From contig CBFHLR010000009.1 in the NCBI GenBank assembly GCA_965656715.1, positions 1 to 64,000 on the forward strand: a DNA stretch of 64,000 nt, in the 5' to 3' direction. Shown here one piece after another: positions 9,316-17,927 of this stretch. Position numbers and translations under genes: made by a program. How positions within the stretch are numbered: position 1 is the stretch's first letter; the number at the start of each line of letters is the position of its first letter. Under the pieces are notes generated by a model that made no database searches, was not told the origin of the DNA, and saw only the letters and a program-made list of their open reading frames with translations. Source of the DNA: Coraliomargarita sp965656715. Its GTDB lineage: Bacteria; Verrucomicrobiota; Verrucomicrobiia; Opitutales; Coraliomargaritaceae.

Positions 9316-11223
9316 GTGCTCATCTTACTTAAACTCCTAGGCCGCATCTGCGCGACTGCCCCCGAACCACTGGTTCGGGCTGGCTGCATCTGCCTAGGTC
9401 GCGTGATCGGCATCTCCCAACCCAAGCGCCGCCGCCATATATTACTCAACCTGCACCACGCCTACCCTGAGCAATCCGAGCGGTGGCGTCGCAAGCTCTA
9501 CTACGAGTCCTGCTCACGCACGGCAGAAATGGGCCTGTTCGTGGCAGCCTCGGCATATTTCAGCGAAGCACGCTTGAAGCGCGTATTAGACATCGCCCCC
9601 GATGTGCAGCAGCGCATCAACGACTGGTTCGAAGCCAACAAAGAGAACAAGAGACCATCCGTCTTGCTGCTACCACACGTCTGTATGGCCGAATCGATGA
9701 TCTTGCTGCCTGGCGCGATCCCCTATGAGAGCAAGGTTAACGTCATTTTCCGCCCCTTGAATCAGCCCAAAATTGATGCGTGGCTGGGCGAACAACGCGC
9801 TCGCTTTGGTGCGAACATGCTCTCCAAGCGCAACGGCTTCAACCAAGCAATGGCCGCACTGCGTGAAGGTGAGACCGTCGCAGTGCTCTACGACCAAAAC
9901 GCATCAAAGAAGGGCAGCATGATTACTTTCATGGATCGTGTTTGCTCAGCAACGGATCTGCCCGGCCTACTCGTGAAGCGCTTTGATGCAGATGTCTTTG
10001 TGGCAATTCCTGAGCGTATCGGCCTCTGGCGTGCGCGCTTGCACCTGGAGCAACTACCCAAGCCACAATCCGTCGAAGAAGTCTCGATTGCAGGACACCA
10101 AGCCCTCGAGCGACATCTCCGGAGCAGTTTCAACTGTGCGGCTGACTGGCTCTGGCTACACATGCGCTGGGACCATCAATTCAACCCCAAGAAGCGCTTT
10201 AAACTAAGCCCGAAGAAGAGCCACCTCTGGGCACAAAACGCCTATCTGACCAGACCATCCATTCCACGCAAAACACGCCTTTGGATTCGCATGCCCAACT
10301 GGCTCGGTGATGTCGTCATGGCTCTGCCCATCCTGCGCGCAATCCGTAAAGGGCGCCCAGACATGGAAATCACGCTGATCGGCAAGGCAGCCTTCAAGCC
10401 GCTCTTCGACCGCCTCGATGTCGGTGATCAATTCATTCCCCTGCCCGCAAAGGGAAGCGGCTACTTCCGCAAGTTCTATCAACTGCGTCACCACTATCCG
10501 GATACATACCTACTCTTCACTAACTCCTTCCGTAGTGACCTCGAGGCCTTCCTCACCCGTTGTAATCAACGTTTCGGAATGCTCCGTCCGAACAAGAAGC
10601 GCCCGCTACTGACGGACCCGTATGAACTTCCAGCCAGTATCGACGAAACACAGATCCACCAAACCAAGGTTTGGGAAAAAATGCTCCGTCGCTACGGGCT
10701 AGCCGAAGAACTTGATACCGCGGCGCTGCCCAGAGAACAACCGACCGGCCAAGTCCCACAAATCGGCCTGATCTGTGGCACCGAGAATTCCCCTGAAAAG
10801 CGCTGGCCAATCACACACTGGCGCAAGCTGATTGAGCGCACCCTCGAGTCCCAAGCAAACATCGAGATATTACTCTACGGCACCCCTGCGGATGATGCGA
10901 TCACACAACAAGTCGCAGAAGGCTTCCCGACAGACCGGGTCACCAACCTTGCTGGTAAAACCAACTTAGACGAATTCTGCGACGGCTTGAAACACTGCCA
11001 CGCGATCGTCTGCAACGACACAGGCGGGATGCACCTCGCCAACATGCTGGGAACACCCGTCGTAGCCGTTTTTGGCCCAACCAACCCTGTGCGCACCGGC
11101 CCAGTCTTTGATGCACCCGCAGCGATCCTGCAACCCGAAGGCTGCCCCCAAACAGGCGGCTTGCCAATCGATCAAGTTTCGGCAGATACTGTGTTTAAAG
11201 CCTTATCACAGCACCTCAACTAG
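9316..11223 (+). CDS. waaF: fusion of LpxL-type lipid A acyltransferase and heptosyltransferase II (WaaF)
   Basis: One 635-aa chain with two LPS enzymes. Residues 1-~300 are an LpxL/HtrB-type late acyltransferase. They include the H-x4-E catalytic motif His121-Glu126 (LLPHVCMAES), a YDQNASKKG segment and the CAADWLWLHMRWD ending typical of the family. Residues ~318-635 are a GT9 heptosyltransferase II with the WaaF start WIRMPNWLGDVVMALPIL, then CGTENSPEKRWP, and the donor-binding block NDTGGMHLANMLGTPVVAVFGPTNP. The two enzymes are separate proteins in enterobacteria and Pseudomonas. No stop or frameshift separates them. Start GTG at 9316 gives a hydrophobic N-terminus as in LpxL. It heads the forward LPS gene series. 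Confidence 0.88.
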   Translation: MLILLKLLGRICATAPEPLVRAGCICLGRVIGISQPKRRRHILLNLHHAYPEQSERWRRKLYYESCSRTAEMGLFVAASAYFSEARLKRVLDIAPDVQQRINDWFEANKENKRPSVLLLPHVCMAESMILLPGAIPYESKVNVIFRPLNQPKIDAWLGEQRARFGANMLSKRNGFNQAMAALREGETVAVLYDQNASKKGSMITFMDRVCSATDLPGLLVKRFDADVFVAIPERIGLWRARLHLEQLPKPQSVEEVSIAGHQALERHLRSSFNCAADWLWLHMRWDHQFNPKKRFKLSPKKSHLWAQNAYLTRPSIPRKTRLWIRMPNWLGDVVMALPILRAIRKGRPDMEITLIGKAAFKPLFDRLDVGDQFIPLPAKGSGYFRKFYQLRHHYPDTYLLFTNSFRSDLEAFLTRCNQRFGMLRPNKKRPLLTDPYELPASIDETQIHQTKVWEKMLRRYGLAEELDTAALPREQPTGQVPQIGLICGTENSPEKRWPITHWRKLIERTLESQANIEILLYGTPADDAITQQVAEGFPTDRVTNLAGKTNLDEFCDGLKHCHAIVCNDTGGMHLANMLGTPVVAVFGPTNPVRTGPVFDAPAAILQPEGCPQTGGLPIDQVSADTVFKALSQHLN

Positions 11224-11333
11224 ATGAGCCTCCTAAACCAAACTCCTGATTTGGAGGGCAACGCTCCGTCGTTGCCGCCATACTGCAAGTGGAAATAACG
11301 GGGCATTTCCCTCCATCAAGCTAGACAAGCCAA

Positions 11334-12749
11334 ATGCCCACCTCCGACGTATCCACTTTCTCACTACGAGTCTGCGAGTCCGCAGTGGATGCATTGTCGC
11401 CGGGTGATGCCATCAGCTTAACACGAGAGAATGCACTACGCATCCTACCAGAGCGCCGTGAAGTGCACTCAGGCCATTGGGTCGAAGGTGATCAAGCGAT
11501 CGTGAGCAAATGCTACCTACCTCACAAACGGAAAGAGCGTGACTCCCAACGAGAATGGCAGGGCCTCAAACGGCTGAACGCGTTTCGTCTGCCAGCCCCA
11601 AAACCATTATTCAGCGCGGAGAACCCTATCGACGGATCAATCTGGGTCGTGATGCGCTACATCGAGGGCGCCCGACCGCTCCAAACGCTCCTGAGCGAAT
11701 TAAACAAAGAGGAGACCGTCGAGGTCATGCGACAACTCGCCGAGATCATGCAGCAAATGCACGCGGATGGAGCCCGCCAAACCGATCAGCATATCGGCAA
11801 CTGGGCATACGACGGCGAACAAGTCTATCTACTCGATGCCGGGACTGTTCAGTTTCAAGATGCAGCGCTCTCCAGCGAACAAAGCCTCAATGATTTGGCT
11901 GCGCTCTGCGCAACGCTCGCGCCGCAGGCGCTACAGGCATTTCACCATGCCCTCAAGCAACCGCAACAACTCGAAGCACTCAAAGCCGCCACCACAGAAA
12001 GCCATCGCCGACGCCTCAGAAGGCATTACCAGAAGACCCGTCGTGAGTGCACCGAGTATGGCGTCCGAGACAGCCACCAATCCAAGGGCTTGTTTTCCAA
12101 GACCGCTGACCGTGAGCTAGTGGATGCCTTCTTCAAAAATCCCGAGACATTCATGGAGCAAGGCACACGCCTGAAGTCTGGCAATACGTGCACCGTGCAG
12201 AGTTTCGAATTTGCGAGCAGACACTACGTGCTCAAGCGGTATAACCTGAAACCGCTGCTCACTCGACTGCGCCGTAATTTCAAAGAATCACGCGCCCTCA
12301 AGAGCTGGTCGAACGCCTGGTGCCTCCTTTTGGCAAACATCCCGACTGCTCGCCCCGTGGCAGTCTACGAGGAACGCTGTGGATTACTCCGTGGCCGATG
12401 CTACCTGCTCATGGAACAAATCGAGGGACAACTCCTGCCTGAATACTTAGAGCAGCATGACACTTCAGAATCGAAGCACGCGGTCGTCAACTCGATCGCA
12501 GAAATCTGGGATTCTATGCGTGCGATCCGCGCCGTGCACCGCGACCTAAAAGCGACCAACTGGATGATTGATTCAAACGGCAGAGCGGTGCTGTTCGACT
12601 TGGATGCACTTTCGTTTGGCTTGTCCGACCAGAGCTTCCTTCAAGGCCAAGCCAAGGACTATGCTCGGTTCATAAAAAACTGGGACGAACAAGCTGAATT
12701 GACACAACGCTTCTCAAAAAAGTTAATCAACGGCTTGGAGAATGAATAA
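11334..12749 (+). CDS. tandem-domain LPS core kinase-like protein
   Basis: This 471-aa protein holds two kinase-like domains of the Kdo/WaaP superfamily. The N-terminal domain (~1-225) keeps a weak loop Asp151-...-Asn156 (TDQHIGNW) and a LLDAG metal-binding motif. The C-terminal domain (~255-471) has the full catalytic loop His402-Arg403-Asp404 with Asn (VHRDLKATNW) and a FDLDAL metal site. It lies between waaF and waaC, and its 3' end overlaps waaC by 8 bp, so the two are translationally coupled. P. aeruginosa has a comparable uncharacterised two-domain gene in its core cluster, as far as I recall. The likely role is phosphorylation of inner-core sugars; the exact acceptor is unknown. Confidence 0.72.
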   Translation: MPTSDVSTFSLRVCESAVDALSPGDAISLTRENALRILPERREVHSGHWVEGDQAIVSKCYLPHKRKERDSQREWQGLKRLNAFRLPAPKPLFSAENPIDGSIWVVMRYIEGARPLQTLLSELNKEETVEVMRQLAEIMQQMHADGARQTDQHIGNWAYDGEQVYLLDAGTVQFQDAALSSEQSLNDLAALCATLAPQALQAFHHALKQPQQLEALKAATTESHRRRLRRHYQKTRRECTEYGVRDSHQSKGLFSKTADRELVDAFFKNPETFMEQGTRLKSGNTCTVQSFEFASRHYVLKRYNLKPLLTRLRRNFKESRALKSWSNAWCLLLANIPTARPVAVYEERCGLLRGRCYLLMEQIEGQLLPEYLEQHDTSESKHAVVNSIAEIWDSMRAIRAVHRDLKATNWMIDSNGRAVLFDLDALSFGLSDQSFLQGQAKDYARFIKNWDEQAELTQRFSKKLINGLENE

Positions 12750-13713
12750 GCCCTTGCATCGAATCCTCATCATCAAGCCCTCTTCTCTGGGCGATATCAT
12801 CCACGGATTGCTGGTGGCCCAAGCGATACGCGCGCAACTGCCAGAACTGCAGATCGACTGGGTGGTGCGCAAAGAGTTTGCCGACATTGTCAAAGCCGCC
12901 AAAGCGATCGACCGCTGCTACATTTTCGAGCGCAAAGGAGGCTTAAAAGCATTCAAACGACTCATTCATGAAATCCGTCAAGAGAGCTACGACGCAGTGC
13001 TCGACCTGCAAGGGCTGGCACGCTCCGGCATCCTGACAGCAGCCACCAAAGCCCCGCGAAAATTAGGACGTTCGGATGCGCGCGAGGGCGCGACGTTGGC
13101 CTATCGCGAAAAGACTCCCAAGCTCCCGAAGCATCCTCCGACACACGCCGCAACGATCTTATCAAGCTTTCTGCCAATGCTAGGACTTGAACCGACGCTT
13201 TCGCATAGAATCGAATTCAAGCCTGCACCTAGTCCCCTAAAACTGATCGCGCCCGGAAACGGAGCGAAGCGTGTTGTTCTTTTCCCGGAAAGCCGTCGTG
13301 CGGAGAAAAATTGGTCCGGCTATGAAGCCCTCACAAGCGAGTTACTTAAACGGGATAAAATCGGCCAAGTCATCTGGTGTGGACACCAACGGGTCCACCC
13401 GGAATCAGCTTTGGAAGACGATCGCTTCATCAACCTGACCGAAAAAACATCCATCGATCAATTACCGGAGTTGATGCGCTCAGCAGACTGCATCGTGAGC
13501 AACGACAGTGGCCCGATGCATCTAGCTGCATCACTCGGGCGCCCGCTGGTCACGCTCTTTGGCCCAACACTTCCCGAACGATTTGGCCCCTTCCCTTCCA
13601 TTCCCGAGCAACAACGCATCATTCGTCGTGCAGATGGAAACATGGCGTCGATCTCACTCGACGAAGTCACGACGGCCGTGCTCAAAGTTCTCCAAGTCGA
13701 GCCGCCCCTTTAG
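12742..13713 (+). CDS. waaC: heptosyltransferase I (WaaC), GT9 family
   Basis: WaaC adds the first L-glycero-D-manno-heptose from ADP-heptose to Kdo at the inner membrane. The protein has 323 aa, normal for the family. Evidence is the N-terminal ILIIKPSSLGDIIHGL, the VLDLQGLARSG segment, FPESRRAEKNW near the middle, and the GT9 donor site SNDSGPMHLAASLGRPLVTLFGPT. The SSLGDIIH start favours WaaC over WaaF. The ATG lies inside the end of the preceding kinase gene (8-bp overlap). Confidence 0.88.
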   Translation: MNKPLHRILIIKPSSLGDIIHGLLVAQAIRAQLPELQIDWVVRKEFADIVKAAKAIDRCYIFERKGGLKAFKRLIHEIRQESYDAVLDLQGLARSGILTAATKAPRKLGRSDAREGATLAYREKTPKLPKHPPTHAATILSSFLPMLGLEPTLSHRIEFKPAPSPLKLIAPGNGAKRVVLFPESRRAEKNWSGYEALTSELLKRDKIGQVIWCGHQRVHPESALEDDRFINLTEKTSIDQLPELMRSADCIVSNDSGPMHLAASLGRPLVTLFGPTLPERFGPFPSIPEQQRIIRRADGNMASISLDEVTTAVLKVLQVEPPL

Positions 13714-13736
13714 CCACCCAGAGTTCTTTATGGCTT

Positions 13737-13753
13737 GTTCTGCAGGGCAGAAC
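13737..13753. other. small perfect hairpin in the waaC-kinase spacer
   Basis: GTTCTGC and GCAGAAC flank a 3-nt loop in the 66-bp gap after waaC. There is no T-tract. It could be a processing or attenuation element inside the operon. Confidence 0.4.
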
Positions 13754-13779
13754 TTAGGATACAGTGACCTGTTTGTAAC

Positions 13780-14598
13780 ATGGAGCCAGATATACGAGCA
13801 CTCAATCAAGCGACCGAAGCCGTCCACAAGGACGTCTCAATCTTGAATGAACTCGATGTCAACGCATCGACGATCAACCAACGCTCTGCAGTATTCGAGC
13901 GTCATTACACTGGCACACAGGGCCCTGATGTCCCGGTCTTCGTCAAAGTCTACACCTACCGCCGACACCCGCTCGAACGCCTCTGGCGCGCTGGTCGTAG
14001 CCGAACCGAGGCACGCAACTTGATCTTCTTCCAGCAAAACGGGATTCCCGCGGCACGGGTCGTGGCCTGGGGTGAGCGCAAGAACAGCTTTGGCAAATTG
14101 GTCGACGAATTTATCATCACCGAAGCAGTGCCCGACACCCAAACGCTCGACGAGTTCGTCAAACAATACTGCCCGGACCGTAGTCGAGCCGACTATTGCA
14201 TGCGTCGCGACCAACTCATCCAACAAATCGGCCAAGCGACCGCACGAATCCACGCACACAGCTTCTTCCATAAAGACCTGAAGTGGCGCAACTTACTAGC
14301 ACGCCTCAACGACAAGCAAGTGGAAACCTTCTGGATTGATTGCCCCAAAGGTGATTTCCACCGCCCCCCCTGGCCACAGGAACACGGCAAGCTTAAGGAC
14401 TGCGCAACGCTGGATAAGATCGCTCGCTTCGCGTGCACCGAAGAGGAACGCCGTCGCTTCGTCGCACATTATCTAAACTTGCCGGAATCCAGCGAGCAAG
14501 TGACTCAGTTCGCCCACGCAGTCAGCCAGTTTCGTAAGCAGCGCTTCGACCCGAAAGACGACCATCAACGCCAGAAGAAAGCCCATGCTGCCCATTAA
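13780..14598 (+). CDS. Kdo/WaaP-superfamily LPS kinase
   Basis: A 272-aa kinase of the Kdo/WaaP type, expected to phosphorylate an inner-core sugar on the cytoplasmic side. The catalytic loop is intact (FFHKDLKWRNLL, Asp166 and Asn171), and the metal-binding Asp187 sits in FWIDCPKG. The nucleotide-binding Lys is probably in the PVFVKVYTYRRHP strand, which is followed by RTEARNLIFFQQNGIPAARVVAWGE. It overlaps the next gene by 14 bp. In the P. aeruginosa cluster, WaaP and WapP occupy a comparable position, but the real WaaP of this genome is at 30439, so this is a different kinase. Confidence 0.8.
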   Translation: MEPDIRALNQATEAVHKDVSILNELDVNASTINQRSAVFERHYTGTQGPDVPVFVKVYTYRRHPLERLWRAGRSRTEARNLIFFQQNGIPAARVVAWGERKNSFGKLVDEFIITEAVPDTQTLDEFVKQYCPDRSRADYCMRRDQLIQQIGQATARIHAHSFFHKDLKWRNLLARLNDKQVETFWIDCPKGDFHRPPWPQEHGKLKDCATLDKIARFACTEEERRRFVAHYLNLPESSEQVTQFAHAVSQFRKQRFDPKDDHQRQKKAHAAH

Positions 14599-15292
14599 AA
14601 GCAAAGCCCAATTCGACGCCTTAGTCGCAGGCGCCACCATACTCGAAAGCGAGTTTGGGCTCTTAAAAGTCGCTCAATTAAACGATGGCCGCATCCTGAA
14701 ACTCTTTCGCCGCAAAAGCCTCTTTTCCTCACAACTGTGGCTGCCCTACGGACTGCGCTTCAAGAAAAACGCCGACCAACTCCGTGCACTGGGTATTCCC
14801 ACAATCGAAGTCGAATCCGTATTCAATATTCCGAGCCTCAAACGACATGCCATTCTCTACCCTGCACTTCCGGGCAGGAGCTTGCGTCAATCACTCGCAG
14901 AAGCCAAGCCTGAGACAAAGCAAGGCTTACTAGAGACCTATGGTCAATTTGTCGTGCAGCTGCACGATAAAGGCGTCCACTTCAGATCCTTACACCTCGG
15001 AAACGTGCTTGTCCTTGAGAATGGAGCACTTGGACTTATTGACGTCGCTGACATGCACTTTCGGCGCAAACGTGCACTCACCCTGCAGGAGCGCTGTCGA
15101 AACTTCGAACACATTACCCGCTACCAACAGGACATTGATTTGCTCGCAAGCGAATTCCCCGGGCGTTTTATCAACGCATACCTACAAGCCAGCGGCCTCT
15201 CAACGAACAAGCAAACAACACTACGCGATGCCTTTGGCCAAGCCTGCCTGAATCCCAAGCAAAAGAAAAATGTTTCAAACCAACCAACTTGA
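14585..15292 (+). CDS. LPS kinase-like protein lacking the catalytic Asp ('toluene tolerance' type)
   Basis: This 235-aa protein has the kinase-like fold of the WaaP/InaA group. The catalytic loop reads GVHFRSLHLGNVLV, so Ser135 stands where the HRD Asp should be. The later metal-binding Asp153 (LIDVADM) is kept. The same FRSLHLGN form occurs, as I recall, in Pseudomonas proteins labelled toluene tolerance/LPS core kinase, so this is a family trait and not random decay. It overlaps both neighbours (14 bp before, 23 bp after), which indicates one translationally coupled set. It may be a pseudokinase or use different chemistry. Confidence 0.7.
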   Translation: MLPIKSKAQFDALVAGATILESEFGLLKVAQLNDGRILKLFRRKSLFSSQLWLPYGLRFKKNADQLRALGIPTIEVESVFNIPSLKRHAILYPALPGRSLRQSLAEAKPETKQGLLETYGQFVVQLHDKGVHFRSLHLGNVLVLENGALGLIDVADMHFRRKRALTLQERCRNFEHITRYQQDIDLLASEFPGRFINAYLQASGLSTNKQTTLRDAFGQACLNPKQKKNVSNQPT

Positions 15293-16061
15293 AGTATCCG
15301 AAGACTGGCACAACGCACTAGAAGCCGCAGGGCTACTCAACATCGAAGCAGTGACTGAGCGTGAGTTCGACTGGTTTGAGGCACCCAATAAGCGCCGTGG
15401 TGGCTGGAGTGGAGTCACACGTATCGTGCTGAACCCGGATGCCCCGGCCCTAGAGCAGAAAGCAGTTTTCCTCAAAATTCAGCAGAATCACTTTTACATC
15501 GCGCCCAATACCGGCTTTCAAAAACGCCTAACCTTCGAGCGCGAATACGCGGCAATGAGTGCGCTCCGACCAGCCTGCCCGGAGATACCCGAAGTATTAA
15601 TGTTCGCGAAATGGACAAAGAACGCCAACCGTGGCTCAATTCTAGTGACTGAAGCACTCGATGGCTGGCACCTCCTGCGCGACTGGCAAGACGGCAAAGC
15701 CAAGCTACACAAGCCGGACCAAGCGACTCTGCACCAAGCACTCAGCGCCATTGCTGCGACTTCGCGCCGCATCAATCAGGCCGGCTGGATCCACATGTGC
15801 TTTTCTGCCAAGCACATATTTATCCGCCCGCAGCGAGACAACCAGGGATTCGACGTGCGCGTCATCGATCTGGAAAAGACACGTAAACGGGTTGGTCTTG
15901 GTCGTCGAACCGTTAAGGACAGCTCTCATTTCCTGCGTCACACTCCTGAACTCAGCGATGCCGACAAGCTACACTACTTGAAAGCTTATTTCCAAACCCA
16001 GAGCTTTACGTCCGCACAACGAAAGCTGATCCGCAAGATGCGCGGCGCGCCCAAAGTTTAA
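15270..16061 (+). CDS. InaA-family LPS kinase-like protein
   Basis: A 263-aa InaA-type protein. It keeps the family pattern GWSGVTRI near the N-terminus and KRLTFEREYAAM in the middle. The loop GWIHMCFSAKHIFI (His175, Cys177) replaces HRD, and the metal-site segment VIDLEKTRKR has Asp200. InaA-family proteins sit in the core oligosaccharide cluster of pseudomonads. The ATG at 15270 lies within the previous gene (23-bp overlap). The activity and acceptor are not known. The unusual catalytic loop is normal for InaA proteins. Confidence 0.75.
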   Translation: MFQTNQLEVSEDWHNALEAAGLLNIEAVTEREFDWFEAPNKRRGGWSGVTRIVLNPDAPALEQKAVFLKIQQNHFYIAPNTGFQKRLTFEREYAAMSALRPACPEIPEVLMFAKWTKNANRGSILVTEALDGWHLLRDWQDGKAKLHKPDQATLHQALSAIAATSRRINQAGWIHMCFSAKHIFIRPQRDNQGFDVRVIDLEKTRKRVGLGRRTVKDSSHFLRHTPELSDADKLHYLKAYFQTQSFTSAQRKLIRKMRGAPKV

Positions 16062-16064
16062 ATC

Positions 16065-16126
16065 GTAGCACAAGCATCTTGCCTGTGTCTCCAAGCCAAA
16101 TCACACAGGCGAGACGCCTGTGCTAC
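16065..16126. repeat. palindromic repeat, GTAGCAC...GTGCTAC family (copy 1)
   Basis: The arms GTAGCACAAGCATCTTGCCT (from 16065) and AGGCGAGACGCCTGTGCTAC (to 16126) form a hairpin after the InaA-like gene. A second copy lies at 48540-48604, after msbA. Both follow the last gene of a run, so the element may help end transcription. Confidence 0.75.
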
Positions 16127-16180
16127 ACCTACAATTTGAAAACTTGCGCTTAGCTCGCAAGCCACCAACCTACGCACAGT

Positions 16181-17920
16181 ATGAATATTTTAGGACTCGG
16201 AGGTGCCGTCGGGCACGACCCCGCAACCGCAATCTTTGTTGATGGCGAGCTCATCGCTGCAGCCGAAGAAGAACGCTTTATCCGCGACAAACACGCCAAA
16301 GGAAAAGCAGGTCACGAAGCCACTAAGTTCTGTCTCGAACAAGCGGGTCTGAAACCAGAAGACATCGACATTGTTGCCTACCCCTTCGCGCCCATCTCTC
16401 TCAACCGCCCCGACCGTTGGCACTTCGCCAAGCGATACTGGTATGCACCGGACCGTGTGCTGACGGCACTGTTCAACGGCAACCGCCGCTTCAAGCGCAA
16501 CAAGAAGCACGCGCTCGCCATGTTGAACGACCTCGGATTCGACATGAACAAGACGAAGTTCCAGCCTGTCGAGCACCATATGGCCCACGCCAGCAGCGCC
16601 TACCACCTCAGCGGCTTCCAAGAAAAGACCGCCATCCTCGGCATCGACGGCAAAGGCGAATACGCCACCACCTTCTTCGGCTACGCCGAAAACGGTAAGA
16701 TCCACAAGATCAAGGAATTCTACGACCCCGACTCCCTCGGCGGCGTCTACGGTGCACTCACCGAATTCCTCGGCTTCGAAATGCTCGATGGTGAGTTCAA
16801 AGTCATGGGCATGGCACCCTATGGAGATCCTAAGAAATACGATTTCTCGCGCCTCATTGAATACGGCAACGGCGATTTCAAGGTAAACACCAAGCTCGTC
16901 AACGTCATCGGCAGCCGCCGCTACAAAGAGAACGGCAAGGGCTATTACTTCAGCCCCGAGCTGATCGACTGGCTTGGTCCCAAGCGCCAGGGTGACGAAA
17001 TCGACGACCCATATATCGACTATGCTGCCTCCATGCAGCAACTGCTTGAAGACGTCGCATTGCATCTGGTCGATTACTACCTGAAAGACATTCTCGAAGA
17101 AACCGGCAAACTCGCTTTCGCTGGAGGCGTTGCGCTCAACGTAAAACTCAACCAACGCCTCATGGCGCTGCCTTACGTCAACGAGCTCTTCGTGCAACCC
17201 GCAGCCAGCGACTCTGGCACTGCGATCGGCGCAGCCTCCTACGCAGCGCACGAAGCAGGCGACACCATCCAAGCGCAGAAGCACGCCTACCTCGGCCCTG
17301 CCTACAGCAGCGAGGAGTGTATCGAAGCCTGCAAGCAGCACCCGGAACAACCGACTTGGGAGATCCTCGAAAACCCATCCATCACCGGCGCGCAGATCCT
17401 AGCCGCTGGCAATCCACTCTCTTGGTTCCAAGGTCGCATGGAATTTGGCCCACGCGCCCTCGGCAATCGCAGTATCTTGGGTGATCCAAGCTACTCCGGC
17501 GTCGCAGACCGCATCAACGAACAGATCAAATACCGCGAGCGCTGGCGCCCCTTCTGCCCGAGTATGCTGGATACCGTGGCGGAAGACCTGCTCCAGTCCG
17601 ACCACCCGGCACCGTATATGACTTTCACCTTCGACATGGCCGAGCACTGGAAAGACCGCGTGCCCGAAGTCGTCCATGAAGACGGCACCGCCCGAGCACA
17701 AATCGTCACTGAAGACACCAACAAGCCTTACTACGATCTCATTAAGGAACTCGAACGCCTCCGTGGCCACGGCGTCTGCCTGAACACGTCCTTAAATCGT
17801 CGCGGCGAGCCAATGGTCTGCTCACCCACCGACGCACTCAACATGCTCTACGGCTCCGACCTGCAGTTTCTCATAATGGAGAACGTGCTGGTGAAGAAGT
17901 CGAGCGCACCAGAATTCTAA
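16181..17920 (+). CDS. O-carbamoyltransferase of the NodU/CmcH family, WapO-like
   Basis: This enzyme transfers a carbamoyl group from carbamoyl phosphate through carbamoyl-AMP to a sugar hydroxyl. The 579-aa length matches the family. It has the ASKHA-like N-terminus (ILGLGGAVGHDPATAIF, AAAEEERFIRDKH) with the metal-binding histidines in VEHHMAHASSAY, then GGVALNVKLN, and the C-terminal YrdC-like part with FQGRMEFGPRALGNRSIL and LNTSLNRRGEPMV. Its place right behind LPS kinases is like wapO in the P. aeruginosa core cluster, where the second heptose is carbamoylated. The same job here is an inference. Confidence 0.85.
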   Translation: MNILGLGGAVGHDPATAIFVDGELIAAAEEERFIRDKHAKGKAGHEATKFCLEQAGLKPEDIDIVAYPFAPISLNRPDRWHFAKRYWYAPDRVLTALFNGNRRFKRNKKHALAMLNDLGFDMNKTKFQPVEHHMAHASSAYHLSGFQEKTAILGIDGKGEYATTFFGYAENGKIHKIKEFYDPDSLGGVYGALTEFLGFEMLDGEFKVMGMAPYGDPKKYDFSRLIEYGNGDFKVNTKLVNVIGSRRYKENGKGYYFSPELIDWLGPKRQGDEIDDPYIDYAASMQQLLEDVALHLVDYYLKDILEETGKLAFAGGVALNVKLNQRLMALPYVNELFVQPAASDSGTAIGAASYAAHEAGDTIQAQKHAYLGPAYSSEECIEACKQHPEQPTWEILENPSITGAQILAAGNPLSWFQGRMEFGPRALGNRSILGDPSYSGVADRINEQIKYRERWRPFCPSMLDTVAEDLLQSDHPAPYMTFTFDMAEHWKDRVPEVVHEDGTARAQIVTEDTNKPYYDLIKELERLRGHGVCLNTSLNRRGEPMVCSPTDALNMLYGSDLQFLIMENVLVKKSSAPEF

Positions 17921-17927
17921 AATTTCG

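Noticed and set aside
16190..17350. A 386-codon reverse open frame
   Set aside because: It lies antisense inside the carbamoyltransferase gene, which has full family motifs. The product has no recognisable domain, so it is a shadow of codon bias.
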